The translations under genes were made by a program, and so were the position numbers. The notes beneath the pieces are model-generated. The model ran no database searches. It had not been told where the DNA came from and was given only the letters and a program-made list of their open reading frames with translations. A stretch of DNA of 64,000 nt from the NCBI RefSeq assembly GCF_965219715.1, contig NZ_OZ244785.1, positions 2,728,001 through 2,792,000 of the forward strand, written 5' to 3'. The stretch comes from Bacterioplanoides sp965219715 (GTDB lineage Bacteria > Pseudomonadota > Gammaproteobacteria > Pseudomonadales > Oceanobacteraceae). Of the stretch, positions 30,140 through 39,248 are shown one piece after another; position 1 is the first letter of the stretch; each line of letters opens with the position of its first letter.

Positions 30140-31267
30140 TCAGACCAGGTCTTTCATCTCTTTATTAAAATGAATTTCAATCGCTCGCTGCACATCACGC
30201 ACGCAAGAGTCTTTCTCGGTGTGCACCAGCATAATCAGCGACTGAGCATGTACATGGTGATCGCCATCCGGGTGGGTCACTACCTGGCCATCTTTAGTAA
30301 CGTAAGCCAGTGGCGTACCAACGTTGGCCTGAACCACAGCATTCACCACATCTGCCCAGCGTTCGCCCTCCAGCCACACCGGGAAACGCACCGTATGATC
30401 GTTGGCGTGAGTAAACATATCTTCGATAACCTGCTCGGCACCAGGAGCAACCATGGCACGAACAATAATCTCCGGATAAGAACGGATGGGCCGCAGAATC
30501 ACCGGAATATCCAGTTCACGCAGGCGCTCACGGTTAGCATCATCAACACATTCAATCATCACCTTGTGATTGATGTGCAGCGAATACAGCCGGTGAGCAA
30601 TATCGAAACTGTAGCTGTCACTGTCAGTGGAGTATTCATCCCGGGCCAGCACCACAATATGCCTGGCGCGCTCTGCCCCTGCCCGCTTCAGATCATCCGG
30701 GCGACTGGCCAGACCAGTCACATGCACCACCCCAAGCTGACGCAGGCTATCGGGTAAGCCATCAGCAAACTCCTGATTCAACAACATAATCGGGGTTTCC
30801 GGGTATTCACCACTCTCACGAATCTGACTGATCAGCCGCAGAAAATAGGCCTCACGGTTATATTTCGGCGAATTAATAATCAGAATGTGATCGGCCATAT
30901 TCCAGTCCCAGTGTCCGGTGCGAATACGCTCTCTCCGCGCAATGCGGTAATCGACGTAGTCACTGATAAGAAAGGTCATCAAAGTAATGCCGCAAACGTA
31001 CATCAGTACGATGGTCGCCAGCTGCCCCAATGGAGTTGAGGCTGACAAGTCGCCATAGCCAACCGTAGTAATGGTGGTTAAGGTCACCCAAATCGCCGAC
31101 CAGGCAGACATTTCTTCCAGCCATACCATGGCAAAAATATGCAGCGTAACGAAGCTCAAAAGGATCAGAGCCGTCCGCACGACCGCGCGACGAATATTAT
31201 CGTCGGTCTGGTACACCGCATGGCGTACACGCTGATGATGGCGGATAAAACGGGTTACTTTATTCAT
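30140..31267 (-). CDS. 2TM potassium channel with RCK (TrkA-N) domain
   Basis: A 375-residue inner membrane protein. A first membrane helix (about residues 33-52), a pore helix and the selectivity filter TTVGYGD (near 76-82) and a second helix (near 92-113) are followed by a cytoplasmic RCK-like Rossmann domain (MADHILIINSPKYNREAYFL, then DEYSTDSDSYSFDIAHRLYS). The filter shows potassium selectivity; the RCK part suggests gating by a ligand or ion. An upstream start (31312) is open, but ATG at 31267 fits better. It is divergent from the kinase gene. Confidence 0.85.
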   Translation of the reverse strand: MNKVTRFIRHHQRVRHAVYQTDDNIRRAVVRTALILLSFVTLHIFAMVWLEEMSAWSAIWVTLTTITTVGYGDLSASTPLGQLATIVLMYVCGITLMTFLISDYVDYRIARRERIRTGHWDWNMADHILIINSPKYNREAYFLRLISQIRESGEYPETPIMLLNQEFADGLPDSLRQLGVVHVTGLASRPDDLKRAGAERARHIVVLARDEYSTDSDSYSFDIAHRLYSLHINHKVMIECVDDANRERLRELDIPVILRPIRSYPEIIVRAMVAPGAEQVIEDMFTHANDHTVRFPVWLEGERWADVVNAVVQANVGTPLAYVTKDGQVVTHPDGDHHVHAQSLIMLVHTEKDSCVRDVQRAIEIHFNKEMKDLV

Positions 31268-31318
31268 GGCGCCATCATAACAGTCAGGCAATATCTGAAC
31301 AGTCAAAGTCATCAGAAC

Positions 31319-31346
31319 TTGATCTGCCTACCCATAGCGATAAACT
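31319..31346 (+). promoter_or_regulatory. Promoter of the PfkB kinase gene
   Basis: TTGATC (31319-31324) and TAAACT (31341-31346) are spaced by 16 bases. Transcription would start about 25-30 bases before the ATG at 31380. It lies in the short divergent gap with the potassium channel gene. Confidence 0.5.
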
Positions 31347-31379
31347 GCCCGCCCAAATAAACCAAGAATGAGAACATCC

Positions 31380-32375
31380 ATGGCATACCACATTTATGGC
31401 ATCGGCAACGCACTGGTCGACAAAGAGTTTGAAGTTACCGATGAGTTTTTCGCCAAAACCGGTATCGAAAAAGGCATGATGACCCTGATCGAAGAAGATC
31501 AGCTGCACACCATGCTGGAAACCCTGAACAGCGATTACGGCCTGAAAAAACGTGCCTGTGGTGGTAGCGCAGCCAACTCCATTATTGGTGCCAGCTATTT
31601 TGGTGCAAAAACTTACTACAGCTGCAATGTGGGCAACGACGAAGCGGGAGATTTCTACATTTCCGATCTGACGGCTGCAGGTGTTGATACCAATACAGAA
31701 ACCAACCGTGACGAAGGCACCACCGGCAACTGCCTGGTGATGGTGACTCCGGATGCCGAGCGCACGATGAATACCTATCTGGGTATTACCGCTGATCTGC
31801 ACGAAAAGCACATCAACGAAGAAGCGCTGAAAAACTCAGAATGGGTTTATATCGAAGGTTACCTGGTGACTTCTGAAACCTCGCGCGCTGCAGCCATTAA
31901 AGTGATTCAGCTGGCGAAAAAGCACGGTGTTAAAACCGCAATGACTTTCTCTGATCCGGCCATGGTTCAGTTCTTCAAAGATGGTCTGAAAGAAATGATT
32001 GGCGAAGGCGTAGACCTGTTGTTCTGTAACGAGCAGGAAGCCATGCTGTACTCGGATACCGATAACCTGGATGACGCGATTGATGCCCTGAAAGGCATCG
32101 CTAAAACATTTGCAGTTACCCTGGGTTCCAAAGGTGCACTGGCATTCGACGGCGAACTGATGCACCCGGTAATTCCAAACCCAACCACTGCGGTAGACTC
32201 TAATGGTGCTGGCGATATGTTTGCAGGAGCATTCATGTATGCCATTACTCACGGCCATGATTTTGCGGCAGCAGGTCGTCTGGCCAGTGCAGCATCTTCT
32301 CAGGTTGTCAGCCAGTTTGGCCCTCGTCTGAACGCTGAACAGCATGAGCCGCTGAAGGCTGCTCTCGAAGCCTGA
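31380..32375 (+). CDS. PfkB-family sugar/adenosine kinase
   Basis: A 331-residue ribokinase-fold kinase. Both PfkB signatures are seen: GGSAANSIIG near residue 60 and DSNGAGDMFAGAF near 266, where the second aspartate of the GAGD motif is the catalytic base. Proteins with this N-terminus (YHIYGIGNALVDKEFEV) are usually annotated as adenosine kinase; the substrate is not certain from sequence. An in-frame ATG at 31368 lacks a ribosome-binding site, so 31380 is preferred. A terminator follows. Confidence 0.85.
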   Translation: MAYHIYGIGNALVDKEFEVTDEFFAKTGIEKGMMTLIEEDQLHTMLETLNSDYGLKKRACGGSAANSIIGASYFGAKTYYSCNVGNDEAGDFYISDLTAAGVDTNTETNRDEGTTGNCLVMVTPDAERTMNTYLGITADLHEKHINEEALKNSEWVYIEGYLVTSETSRAAAIKVIQLAKKHGVKTAMTFSDPAMVQFFKDGLKEMIGEGVDLLFCNEQEAMLYSDTDNLDDAIDALKGIAKTFAVTLGSKGALAFDGELMHPVIPNPTTAVDSNGAGDMFAGAFMYAITHGHDFAAAGRLASAASSQVVSQFGPRLNAEQHEPLKAALEA

Positions 32376-32399
32376 TATCTGCCAGACAGATTGATCTCC

Positions 32400-32436
32400 A
32401 AACCCGGCACCTTAACAGGTGATCCGGGTTTCTTTT
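32400..32436 (+). terminator. Terminator after the PfkB kinase gene
   Basis: Stem AAACCCGG/CCGGGTTT with an inner CACCT/AGGTG pairing, followed by CTTTTT, about 25 bases past the stop codon. Confidence 0.85.
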
Positions 32437-32517
32437 TAACTTCTAAAAACAACAACTTGCCCAATACGACGGTCAGCGCTTAACTGAAACTAAGCGTTAG
32501 AGAAAACAGGGGCCGTT

Positions 32518-34362
32518 TTGGATTTATTAAAGCGTCTGATTTTACCGTCTATTTTGCTGTTGCTGGCACTGGGTTTATGGAACAGCCACGAGTTTCAACA
32601 AATCGCAGCCGGCGTCGCTATTTTCTTATTTGGTATGTTATCGCTGGAACAAGGCTTTCGGGCTTTTTCCGGCGGCTTGTTAGAAAAGGCTCTTCATTAC
32701 AGCACCAACCGTCTGTGGAAATCCTTAAGTTTCGGCATCATCACAACCAGCCTGATGCAATCCAGTTCGCTGGTTTCTATTCTCGCAATATCATTTTTAT
32801 CCGCTGGCCTGATTAATTTATTTATGGGTCTCGGAATTATTTTCGGAGCCAATTTAGGCACAACAACCGGTGCCTGGTTAATTGCCGCCTTTGGCCTGAA
32901 AATAAAGCTGGCCAGTTATGCCATGCCGATGCTGGTATTCGGCGTTGCCCTGATGTTTCAGGACAAAAAATCGATAAAAGGCATTGGCCAGGTACTGGCG
33001 GGCATCGGATTTTTATTTCTTGGTATTCACCATATGAAGGAAGGGTTTGCCACTTTCCAGCAAGGTGTCGACCTGAGTCTGTATCAGGGCCAAGGCTGGA
33101 GCGGCCAGCTGCTTTATATCGCCATTGGTTTGGTAGCAACCGTTATTATGCAATCCAGCCACGCCACACTGGTATTAATTCTCACCGCCTTAGGCGCCGG
33201 TCATATTGCCTATCTTGATGCGCTGGCACTCGCCATCGGCGCTAACGTTGGCACCACAATCACGGCATTGCTGGGCAGTATCAGCGCCAATACCGCCGGT
33301 AAACAATTAGCCATCGGCCATTTGCTATTTAATCTGATTACCGGTGCCTTAGCGTTTTTATTATTACCGCAATTATTATTGCTGGTTGAAGGGTGTGCAC
33401 GGCTGATTGGACTGGCGAACGGCGATTTCACCTTACGTCTGGCAATCTTTCATACCCTGTTTAACCTGCTTGGCATCCTTGTCATGCTGCCTCTGATGTC
33501 ACGCTTGGTGAAACTGTTGCAGAGCTGGTTGCCGCCACAACAGGTCAGTATTAAACAGCCGAAATATTTAAACGACGCAGCCTTATCATCGGCGAAAGGC
33601 GCCTACAAAGTTGCACAACAGGAAAGCAGTCGCTTGTACCGCTTCAGTCGCGATACCGTAATTCGTGGAATTGGCTGGAGCAGCGCAGAGTTCCGTCAAC
33701 AACGCCTGCCGGAAGCGATATCTGCTCAGCATGAAATTACCCATCACGATATTCAGCACGCCTATGATATCCGCCTGAAACAACTGCATGGCGCCATCAC
33801 ACGCTTTATCAGCCTGGCGCGCGACGGTGCGGGCAATAAACGCAGCGAACAACTGCGACAACTCAGTGTTGCCTGCTTCCATATGATCGAAGCTGTTAAA
33901 GATACCAAGCACATGCAGTCCAACATGCTGCGTTATTGCGATGGTGATAACCGGCACCTGGCAATGGCTTATCAACAACTGCGGGAGGAAATCGCCCGCA
34001 CCGTGCTGAATCTTGATCACGCCCAGAAGAAATTCGAACAGGATCAGGACTATGACGAGTTACAGCTGGAACTGGAGCATCAGCAACTGTTGTTGCAACG
34101 ACGCCATGAAGCCTATGACAACGATATAGATCATATGATCAGGCAACAGCAAATCACCCCAACCATGGCGACGTCTTTAATGAACGACAAAGAGTACGCC
34201 TTTCGCATCGGCAAAAAACTCACCAAGGCAATACGTTCGCTGGAAGGTGTTAACGTGAACCCACAATTATCTCTGGAAGACAGTGAGCTCGACGCACTGA
34301 ACCAGAAACTGAAAAGTAACCGGACAGAAGGAGGCTGTGATGAAACTGATCAAACGCCTTAA
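32518..34362 (+). CDS. Na/Pi cotransporter family protein with PhoU-like tail
   Basis: A 614-residue inner membrane protein. The first ~330 residues hold two Na/Pi-cotransporter repeats with the motifs TSLMQSSSLVSILAISFLSA, written here as TSLMQSSSLVSI, and TVIMQSSHATLVLI, plus GANLGTTTGAW and GANVGTTITALLG. The last ~270 residues are helical and PhoU-like, so the protein may couple sodium to phosphate movement with an internal regulatory domain. The start appears to be TTG (32518) with AGGGG before it. An inverted repeat CGCTTA/TAAGCG lies 22 bases upstream. It overlaps the next gene by 23 bases. Confidence 0.85.
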   Translation: MDLLKRLILPSILLLLALGLWNSHEFQQIAAGVAIFLFGMLSLEQGFRAFSGGLLEKALHYSTNRLWKSLSFGIITTSLMQSSSLVSILAISFLSAGLINLFMGLGIIFGANLGTTTGAWLIAAFGLKIKLASYAMPMLVFGVALMFQDKKSIKGIGQVLAGIGFLFLGIHHMKEGFATFQQGVDLSLYQGQGWSGQLLYIAIGLVATVIMQSSHATLVLILTALGAGHIAYLDALALAIGANVGTTITALLGSISANTAGKQLAIGHLLFNLITGALAFLLLPQLLLLVEGCARLIGLANGDFTLRLAIFHTLFNLLGILVMLPLMSRLVKLLQSWLPPQQVSIKQPKYLNDAALSSAKGAYKVAQQESSRLYRFSRDTVIRGIGWSSAEFRQQRLPEAISAQHEITHHDIQHAYDIRLKQLHGAITRFISLARDGAGNKRSEQLRQLSVACFHMIEAVKDTKHMQSNMLRYCDGDNRHLAMAYQQLREEIARTVLNLDHAQKKFEQDQDYDELQLELEHQQLLLQRRHEAYDNDIDHMIRQQQITPTMATSLMNDKEYAFRIGKKLTKAIRSLEGVNVNPQLSLEDSELDALNQKLKSNRTEGGCDETDQTP

Positions 34363-34591
34363 TCGCCTGCTGGAAAACGCCAGCGACAGCCAGCCTGTTT
34401 CCGCTAAGGAGCTGAAAAAGGTGCTTAAGAAGCTGAAGCATAAATCACAGGATTTATCTCTGCAGTTAGCCAATTGCCAGTCTGATGACGAAAAGACCGC
34501 ACTGGAGGAGAAGCTGGAGATTATTCACTGTAAGCGGCAGAAAGCACTGACTCTACTGAAAGACATTAAGAACAAAGTACCAAAGAATTAG
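34340..34591 (+). CDS. Small Lys-rich coiled-coil protein
   Basis: An 83-residue helical protein starting MKLIKRLNRLLENASDSQPV, with Lys/Leu heptad-like spacing through the middle and one cysteine pair (NCQSDD and IIHCKR). The ATG at 34340 is preceded by AGGAGG with 5 bases between them; the GTG just before is too close. It overlaps the end of the transporter gene by 23 bases, so the two are probably coupled. I do not recognise the family; the position suggests a partner or regulator of the transporter. Confidence 0.7.
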   Translation: MKLIKRLNRLLENASDSQPVSAKELKKVLKKLKHKSQDLSLQLANCQSDDEKTALEEKLEIIHCKRQKALTLLKDIKNKVPKN

Positions 34592-34708
34592 CCACGGAAC
34601 CGGAGAACTGTCCATATTGCTTCCCCTCTTTGACAACCTAATCAAGGTCGTGCCTAATCCCCGCCGACTCATTCTCTGAAGACGGAGGCTCAGAGACCTC
34701 CTGCTGTT

Positions 34709-35763
34709 ATGAAACCATCCGGCTTATTTTTCCTTGTTATTTTTCTCAGCGTTTTTCCTTTTTCATCTCAGGCGCTGAATGGCGGCATTTTTATCAACAA
34801 ACGGTTAGCGGTTTTGCTGGCCCGATGGCTCCACTGGAGCTGGCTAATAACTGGAAAGGTAAGTTTCGTCGCAGCGATGATGGTGTGCTGTTTCTGCAGG
34901 GTGAATATGGCTTCCACATTGGTGGCTTTTCCATTTCCCGCATAAGACGCCTTCATGCGGAATATCATATGCCCCACTGCGCAGCGGAAATCTTTCTCAA
35001 CTTCAACCGCAATATCGAACTGGATCAGCGCCTGACAACAACCGCATCGTTACAGGCAAAAGACTACCGTGGCGAAGGGGTTAAAGTTGCCTATCAATTT
35101 GATTTCTCCAATCTGAAAATCAAACCCCACATCAGCTGGCTGAAATTGCGCAGTATTATCTGGGGACGCTGGAGCGGCGAGTTCAGCTATAAAAACCGCA
35201 ATGACTGGGACATCGACCTGGATATTAATTATTACTACACCGAAGATAAATTAATTCGCCGTGGTACGGATCCGGGCAATCCACTTGATCCAGGCAATGG
35301 TCGCCTGCTGACCTTGGGACTTGATCTGAGCTGGCAATGGCAGGGCTATCAGATCGATTATCAGGGTGAAAATCTCGCCGCGGAAATTGATTGGCGTGAC
35401 CTGCCAGTAACCAAAGCCAAGGCCAGTACCAGCGGCCCTTTTTTTATCTTTGGTTATGAGTTTGAAGAAGATAAACGATTTACTCCGCCGGTATTTCATT
35501 TAATCCACCAAAGCTACCAACTGAATTCACAATGGGGAGTCGCGGCCCGCTCCTGGATAAATACCATTCGGCCGGATCATTCCCTGGGTGTGCAATATTA
35601 TCAACCCGACTTCCGGCTCAGACTGCTGCATCAGCTGAACGGCAACGCATGGACTCTGGGCTTTGCTCATAACAACTTTTCTCTCGAGTTACAGACTGAG
35701 AGCTGGAATGTGTCCCGCAGCCGCTGGCTGGGCCTGAGCGTGGCTGCACAGCTGAATTTCTGA
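34709..35763 (+). pseudogene. Outer membrane beta-barrel protein, frameshifted
   Basis: The first frame encodes a clear signal peptide (MKPSGLFFLVIFL, then FPFSSQA) from ATG 34709. The rest of the protein lies in another frame: directly past the cleavage site, the frame GAA TGG CGG CAT encodes EWRHFYQQTVSGFAGPMAPL and continues without stop for over 310 residues to a terminal phenylalanine. The body has alternating-strand character of an outer membrane barrel. One missing G at about 34772-34778 would join them as SSQA-AEWRHF. It is either a real pseudogene or a base-call error. No family was recognised and no good ribosome-binding site precedes the start. Confidence 0.7.
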
Positions 35764-35838
35764 CAACGGCGGTGTCTTCAACTTTTGTTATCGACAGTCT
35801 ATCCTGAAGGCAGATTTCGTCGTTATAGAGTCCGAAGT

Positions 35839-36834
35839 ATGACAAACACGTTCTGGCAGCAATCATTACTGCCTGCATTAAAATCTGCCCTCGCTATTTT
35901 GCTGATTATTCTGAGCAGCACAGCCGCTGTAGCCGCAGATCCATCTGCGGCTTCCAGCAGTACATTGAATCTGACGCCATCGCAGCAAGCGGCATTAGCG
36001 GCACAGCTATCCCAGGCACAACGCGATCAACTGGCACAAGAGAAGGCTGATAACCTCAACAAACAGATGTACAACCCGTTCACGGAGCTTTATATCCTCG
36101 GGGAGGTAAAAGATTTACGCCAGGAAATTGCCGATGTGCGCGTCGACCTGACGGAAAAAATTGTTGCTAAAGAGCTGACCGTGGCCGATCGCGCATTGGT
36201 CTACGCCACCGATACCATCACTTACTTTTTCTATTTATTAGCGGGAGCATCGTCACTGCTGGTGATTATTGGCTGGAACTCTCTGCGCGATGTTAAAGAG
36301 CGGGTTGGCTCATACGCTAATGAAGAGATCAGCCGGATCACCGAATCTTATGAAGAACGCTTAGCCAATCTGGAAAAAGAACTGCACCGCAAATCCCGCC
36401 ATATTAAAGCGGCTCAGGATGAAATTGAGTTAACCAATGAAATTCATTCCCTGTGGTTAAAAGCCTCACAGGAAAATAGTCCACAGAATAAGATTTCTAT
36501 TTATGACCAGATTCTGGCGTTACGCCCGGAAGACTTAGAAGCCTTAACCTATAAAGCAGACGCTGCGTTATTGCTGGGTCAAACCGAATGGGCAACCAGC
36601 CTGGCAAACCGTGCTCTGGAAATTGACCCTGAAAACAGCCACGCCTTTTATCAGCGGGCTTGTGCCTATGCAGAATCCGGATTTATTGAAGAAGCTTTGA
36701 GAGATTTAAACGAGGCGATTAATCGCTCCGAATCTCTCAGAATTCAGGCTGGCGAAGACGTCAGTTTCGACAGCCTGAAGGAAAATGAGCAATTTACGGA
36801 GATGGTGCTGATTCAGGAAAAAGAAGAAGATTAG
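35839..36834 (+). CDS. Membrane-anchored TPR protein
   Basis: A 331-residue protein. An N-terminal signal-like segment (about residues 12-33, ALKSALAILLIILSSTAAVA) is followed by a Q/A-rich helical stretch, a second hydrophobic segment (near 131-150, ITYFFYLLAGASSLLVIIGW), a coiled coil (near 155-210) and tetratricopeptide repeats (EALTYKADAALLLGQTEWAT, then SHAFYQRACAYAESGFIEEA). It probably sits in the inner membrane with the TPR part as a protein-binding platform; partners are unknown. The ATG at 35839 is chosen because upstream codons lack a ribosome-binding site. Confidence 0.75.
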   Translation: MTNTFWQQSLLPALKSALAILLIILSSTAAVAADPSAASSSTLNLTPSQQAALAAQLSQAQRDQLAQEKADNLNKQMYNPFTELYILGEVKDLRQEIADVRVDLTEKIVAKELTVADRALVYATDTITYFFYLLAGASSLLVIIGWNSLRDVKERVGSYANEEISRITESYEERLANLEKELHRKSRHIKAAQDEIELTNEIHSLWLKASQENSPQNKISIYDQILALRPEDLEALTYKADAALLLGQTEWATSLANRALEIDPENSHAFYQRACAYAESGFIEEALRDLNEAINRSESLRIQAGEDVSFDSLKENEQFTEMVLIQEKEED

Positions 36835-36837
36835 CGC

Positions 36838-37980
36838 TTAATCGTTGAGAAATAAGGCCAGCACTTCGTTCAGATACTGCTGGCCTTTTTCTGTTGTGGT
36901 AATGCGCTTGTCAATTTTCAGCAAACCTAACTGCTGACCTTTCTGTAGCGGCCCAGCGACCGCACTCAGTGTCAGACCGGTATAAGCCTCAAACTGTTCA
37001 ACCGCAATTCCCTGACGCAGTCTCAGACCATTCATCAAACACTCCAGACCAATGTCTTCCGGATCAATCGTTTGTTTACCGGCAAGGAAGTTCTTGTCCG
37101 GATTTAAATAGTCTTTTGGTAAACGGGTTTTATTGGTACGCAGAATGGTATTGGCATCTGCAAGTGTGATTTTCCCGTGAGCTCCGGCACCAATGCCGAG
37201 GTAGTCTCCAAACTGCCAGTAATTCAGATTGTGCTGCGACGCCTTACCTGGCTGACAAAATGCTGATATTTCATAATGCTCAAACCCATGTTCCGCCAAT
37301 AAGCGGAACCCGGCTTCCTGAATGTCCCAAAGGGTGTCATCCTCCGGCAATACCGGCGGACGCTTATAAAATTCAGTGTTTGGTTCAATAGTCAGCTGAT
37401 ACCAGGACAGATGGTTCGGCTCAAAACTGAGTGCCGTTTTCAGATCATCCATCGCCTGCTCCAGAGTTTGTCCTGGCAGGCCATGCATCAGATCGAGATT
37501 AAAATTATCAAACCCGGCTTTTTTCGCTTTTTTGATCGCTTTTAATGCCTGGTCTCGATCATGTACTCGTCCCAGCTTTTGCAGATGACGGGGCTGGAAG
37601 CTCTGAATACCAATGCTTAACCGGTTGATTCCGAGTTTGCGATAATCAGAAAACTTCTTCGCCTCAAACGTCCCCGGATTAGCTTCCAGAGTAATTTCAA
37701 TATCATCGGCAAAACGTAAGCGTTTTTTTAACTCACGAAACAGCTTCTCATACGCTTTAGCTGACAGCAGGCTGGGTGTGCCACCACCAAAAAAGATGCT
37801 CTTTATTTCACGCCCCTGAACCCAGGATAGATCCTGATCAAGGTCAGCAATAAGCGCCTGTACGTATTCTTTTTCCGGCAAGGTATCATCGGCTTTATGG
37901 GAGTTAAAGTCGCAATACGGGCACTTACGAATACACCAGGGAACGTGGATATAAAGGCTTAGTGGTGGCAGTTGCAGCAT
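36838..37980 (-). CDS. hemW: Radical SAM heme chaperone HemW
   Basis: Radical SAM protein of the coproporphyrinogen-oxidase-like family that acts as a heme chaperone. It has 380 residues. The N-terminal motif C16-I-R-K-C20-P-Y-C23 binds the 4Fe-4S cluster, and FFGGGTPSLL near 64 and TLEANPG near 98 are the usual SAM-binding segments. The shorter length and lack of the N-terminal extension fit HemW and not the oxygen-independent coproporphyrinogen dehydrogenase HemN. It is the last gene of the metX-to-hemW group. Confidence 0.93.
   Translation of the reverse strand: MLQLPPLSLYIHVPWCIRKCPYCDFNSHKADDTLPEKEYVQALIADLDQDLSWVQGREIKSIFFGGGTPSLLSAKAYEKLFRELKKRLRFADDIEITLEANPGTFEAKKFSDYRKLGINRLSIGIQSFQPRHLQKLGRVHDRDQALKAIKKAKKAGFDNFNLDLMHGLPGQTLEQAMDDLKTALSFEPNHLSWYQLTIEPNTEFYKRPPVLPEDDTLWDIQEAGFRLLAEHGFEHYEISAFCQPGKASQHNLNYWQFGDYLGIGAGAHGKITLADANTILRTNKTRLPKDYLNPDKNFLAGKQTIDPEDIGLECLMNGLRLRQGIAVEQFEAYTGLTLSAVAGPLQKGQQLGLLKIDKRITTTEKGQQYLNEVLALFLND
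36854..36890 (+). terminator. Terminator of the TPR gene inside hemW
   Basis: Plus-strand stem AAGGCCAGCA/TGCTGGCCTT with a 14-base loop and five T residues, starting about 20 bases past the TPR stop. It falls entirely inside the last codons of hemW, which is encoded on the other strand and ends only 3 bases from the TPR gene. Confidence 0.75.
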
Positions 37981-37992
37981 CCGTCATTAACC

Positions 37993-38577
37993 TCAGGCGA
38001 CGTCAGCCGGAGCATCCTGACCCTGCTGAGCCAGATCCTGTTTTAACAAGTCTGCGCTCTCCAGCACTTTCAGAATGGAAGCAGCTTTATTTGCCCACTC
38101 ATTCTTCTCGTGATTCAGGCGCATGATGTCTTTTTTCAGCTGCTCGGTTTCAGCAACAAACTGCTGCTTTTCTTCCATCAGCTGAACTTTTTCATCCTGC
38201 AGTTCGGTACGTAGCTGCTGTAACTTTTCAATATCCTGTTCCAGCTGATTACGCTCCTGCTCTGACTGCTGATGTTCCTGCTTCAGCTCGGTGTGTTCCT
38301 GCTCCAGCTGATCACGTTCATGAGTCAACTGAGTCTTCTCATGCACTAAGGCTTTTACTTCCTGAGACTTTTCTTCCAGCTGAGCACGCAGAGACAGACG
38401 CTCGGCATCACTTTCAATTAACTGGGCGTTACTGCTCGAAAGTTGCTCCTGTTTTCCTTGCAGAGCATCCTGGTTTTCCTTCAGGTCTTCCTGCAACTGC
38501 ATATTTTCCAGCTGCAAATCCTCTACCGAAGAAATGGTGTTAAGAATTTTGCTTTCGAGTTGTTCTAAAATATCCAA
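37993..38577 (-). CDS. Long coiled-coil protein
   Basis: A 194-residue protein that is almost all coiled coil: from about residue 20 to 165 it is Glu/Gln/Leu rich with clear heptads (EEKSQEVKALVHEKTQLTHE, then QQSEQERNQLEQDIEKLQQL). The end (WANKAASILKVLESADLLKQ) is a short amphipathic tail. It starts with TTG (38577) and has a weak ribosome-binding site, so the start is uncertain. It lies between rdgB and hemW. It is cytoplasmic by the lack of a signal; the function is unknown. Confidence 0.65.
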   Translation of the reverse strand: MDILEQLESKILNTISSVEDLQLENMQLQEDLKENQDALQGKQEQLSSSNAQLIESDAERLSLRAQLEEKSQEVKALVHEKTQLTHERDQLEQEHTELKQEHQQSEQERNQLEQDIEKLQQLRTELQDEKVQLMEEKQQFVAETEQLKKDIMRLNHEKNEWANKAASILKVLESADLLKQDLAQQGQDAPADVA

Positions 38578-38601
38578 AATAATCGTTCTGCTTCTTCAAA
38601 C

Positions 38602-39222
38602 TTATAACTTGATGTTTTTAATCAGTTGCTGCATCGCAATGCCGCGGTGAGAAATGCGGTTTTTATGTTCTTTAGACAGCTCCGCCGCCGTACAGTTTTC
38701 ACTTTCTACAAAAAACAGCGGATCGTAACCAAAGCCTTCATTACCTTCCGGGTTAACAACAATACGGCCTTCCCAGCTACCCTGAAATACCTGCGGTGTT
38801 GGATCTTCAGCATGACGCATATATACCAGCACACACTGGAATCGTGCGCTGCGTTCTGCTTGTGGAACATCCGCTAATGCCTGTAATAGCATAGCGTTAT
38901 TCGCCGCATCACCACTTTCACTTCCCTGATAACCAGCGCGTGATGCATAACGTGCACTGTAAATACCCGGCGCTCCCTGAATCGCATCCACTTCAATACC
39001 GGAGTCATCAGCCAGCGCTGGCAAACCCGTTTGGCGGGCGGCATTGCGGGCTTTGATAATGGCATTTTCAACAAAGCTCAAACCATTCTCTTCCGCTTCT
39101 TCGACATTAAATTCGTTCTGCGGAATCACTTCGATTTTTTCATTCGCGAAATGGCTGGAAAACATCGCTGAGAATTCGCGTAATTTGCCAGCATTACCAC
39201 TGGCGATCACTATTTTTTTCAT
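38602..39222 (-). CDS. rdgB: dITP/XTP pyrophosphatase (RdgB/HAM1 family)
   Basis: Hydrolyses non-canonical purine triphosphates (dITP, XTP, dXTP) and so keeps them out of DNA and RNA. It has 206 residues. The substrate motif ASGNAGKLREF at residues 8-18, ALADDSGIEVDA near 74 and EGNEGFGYDPLFF near 154 are diagnostic. The frame is open upstream through a palindromic element, but the conserved N-terminus begins at the ATG 39222. In Pseudomonas rdgB is also next to hemW and metW/metX. Confidence 0.93.
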   Translation of the reverse strand: MKKIVIASGNAGKLREFSAMFSSHFANEKIEVIPQNEFNVEEAEENGLSFVENAIIKARNAARQTGLPALADDSGIEVDAIQGAPGIYSARYASRAGYQGSESGDAANNAMLLQALADVPQAERSARFQCVLVYMRHAEDPTPQVFQGSWEGRIVVNPEGNEGFGYDPLFFVESENCTAAELSKEHKNRISHRGIAMQQLIKNIKL

Positions 39223-39248
39223 ATTATTACACTGAGCACACAACAGCA

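Noticed and set aside
34825..35763. Barrel protein starting at an internal ATG (34825)
   Set aside because: The frame is coding upstream of this ATG (SGFAG-PMAPL) and this start would lack a signal peptide; a frameshifted gene explains both parts.
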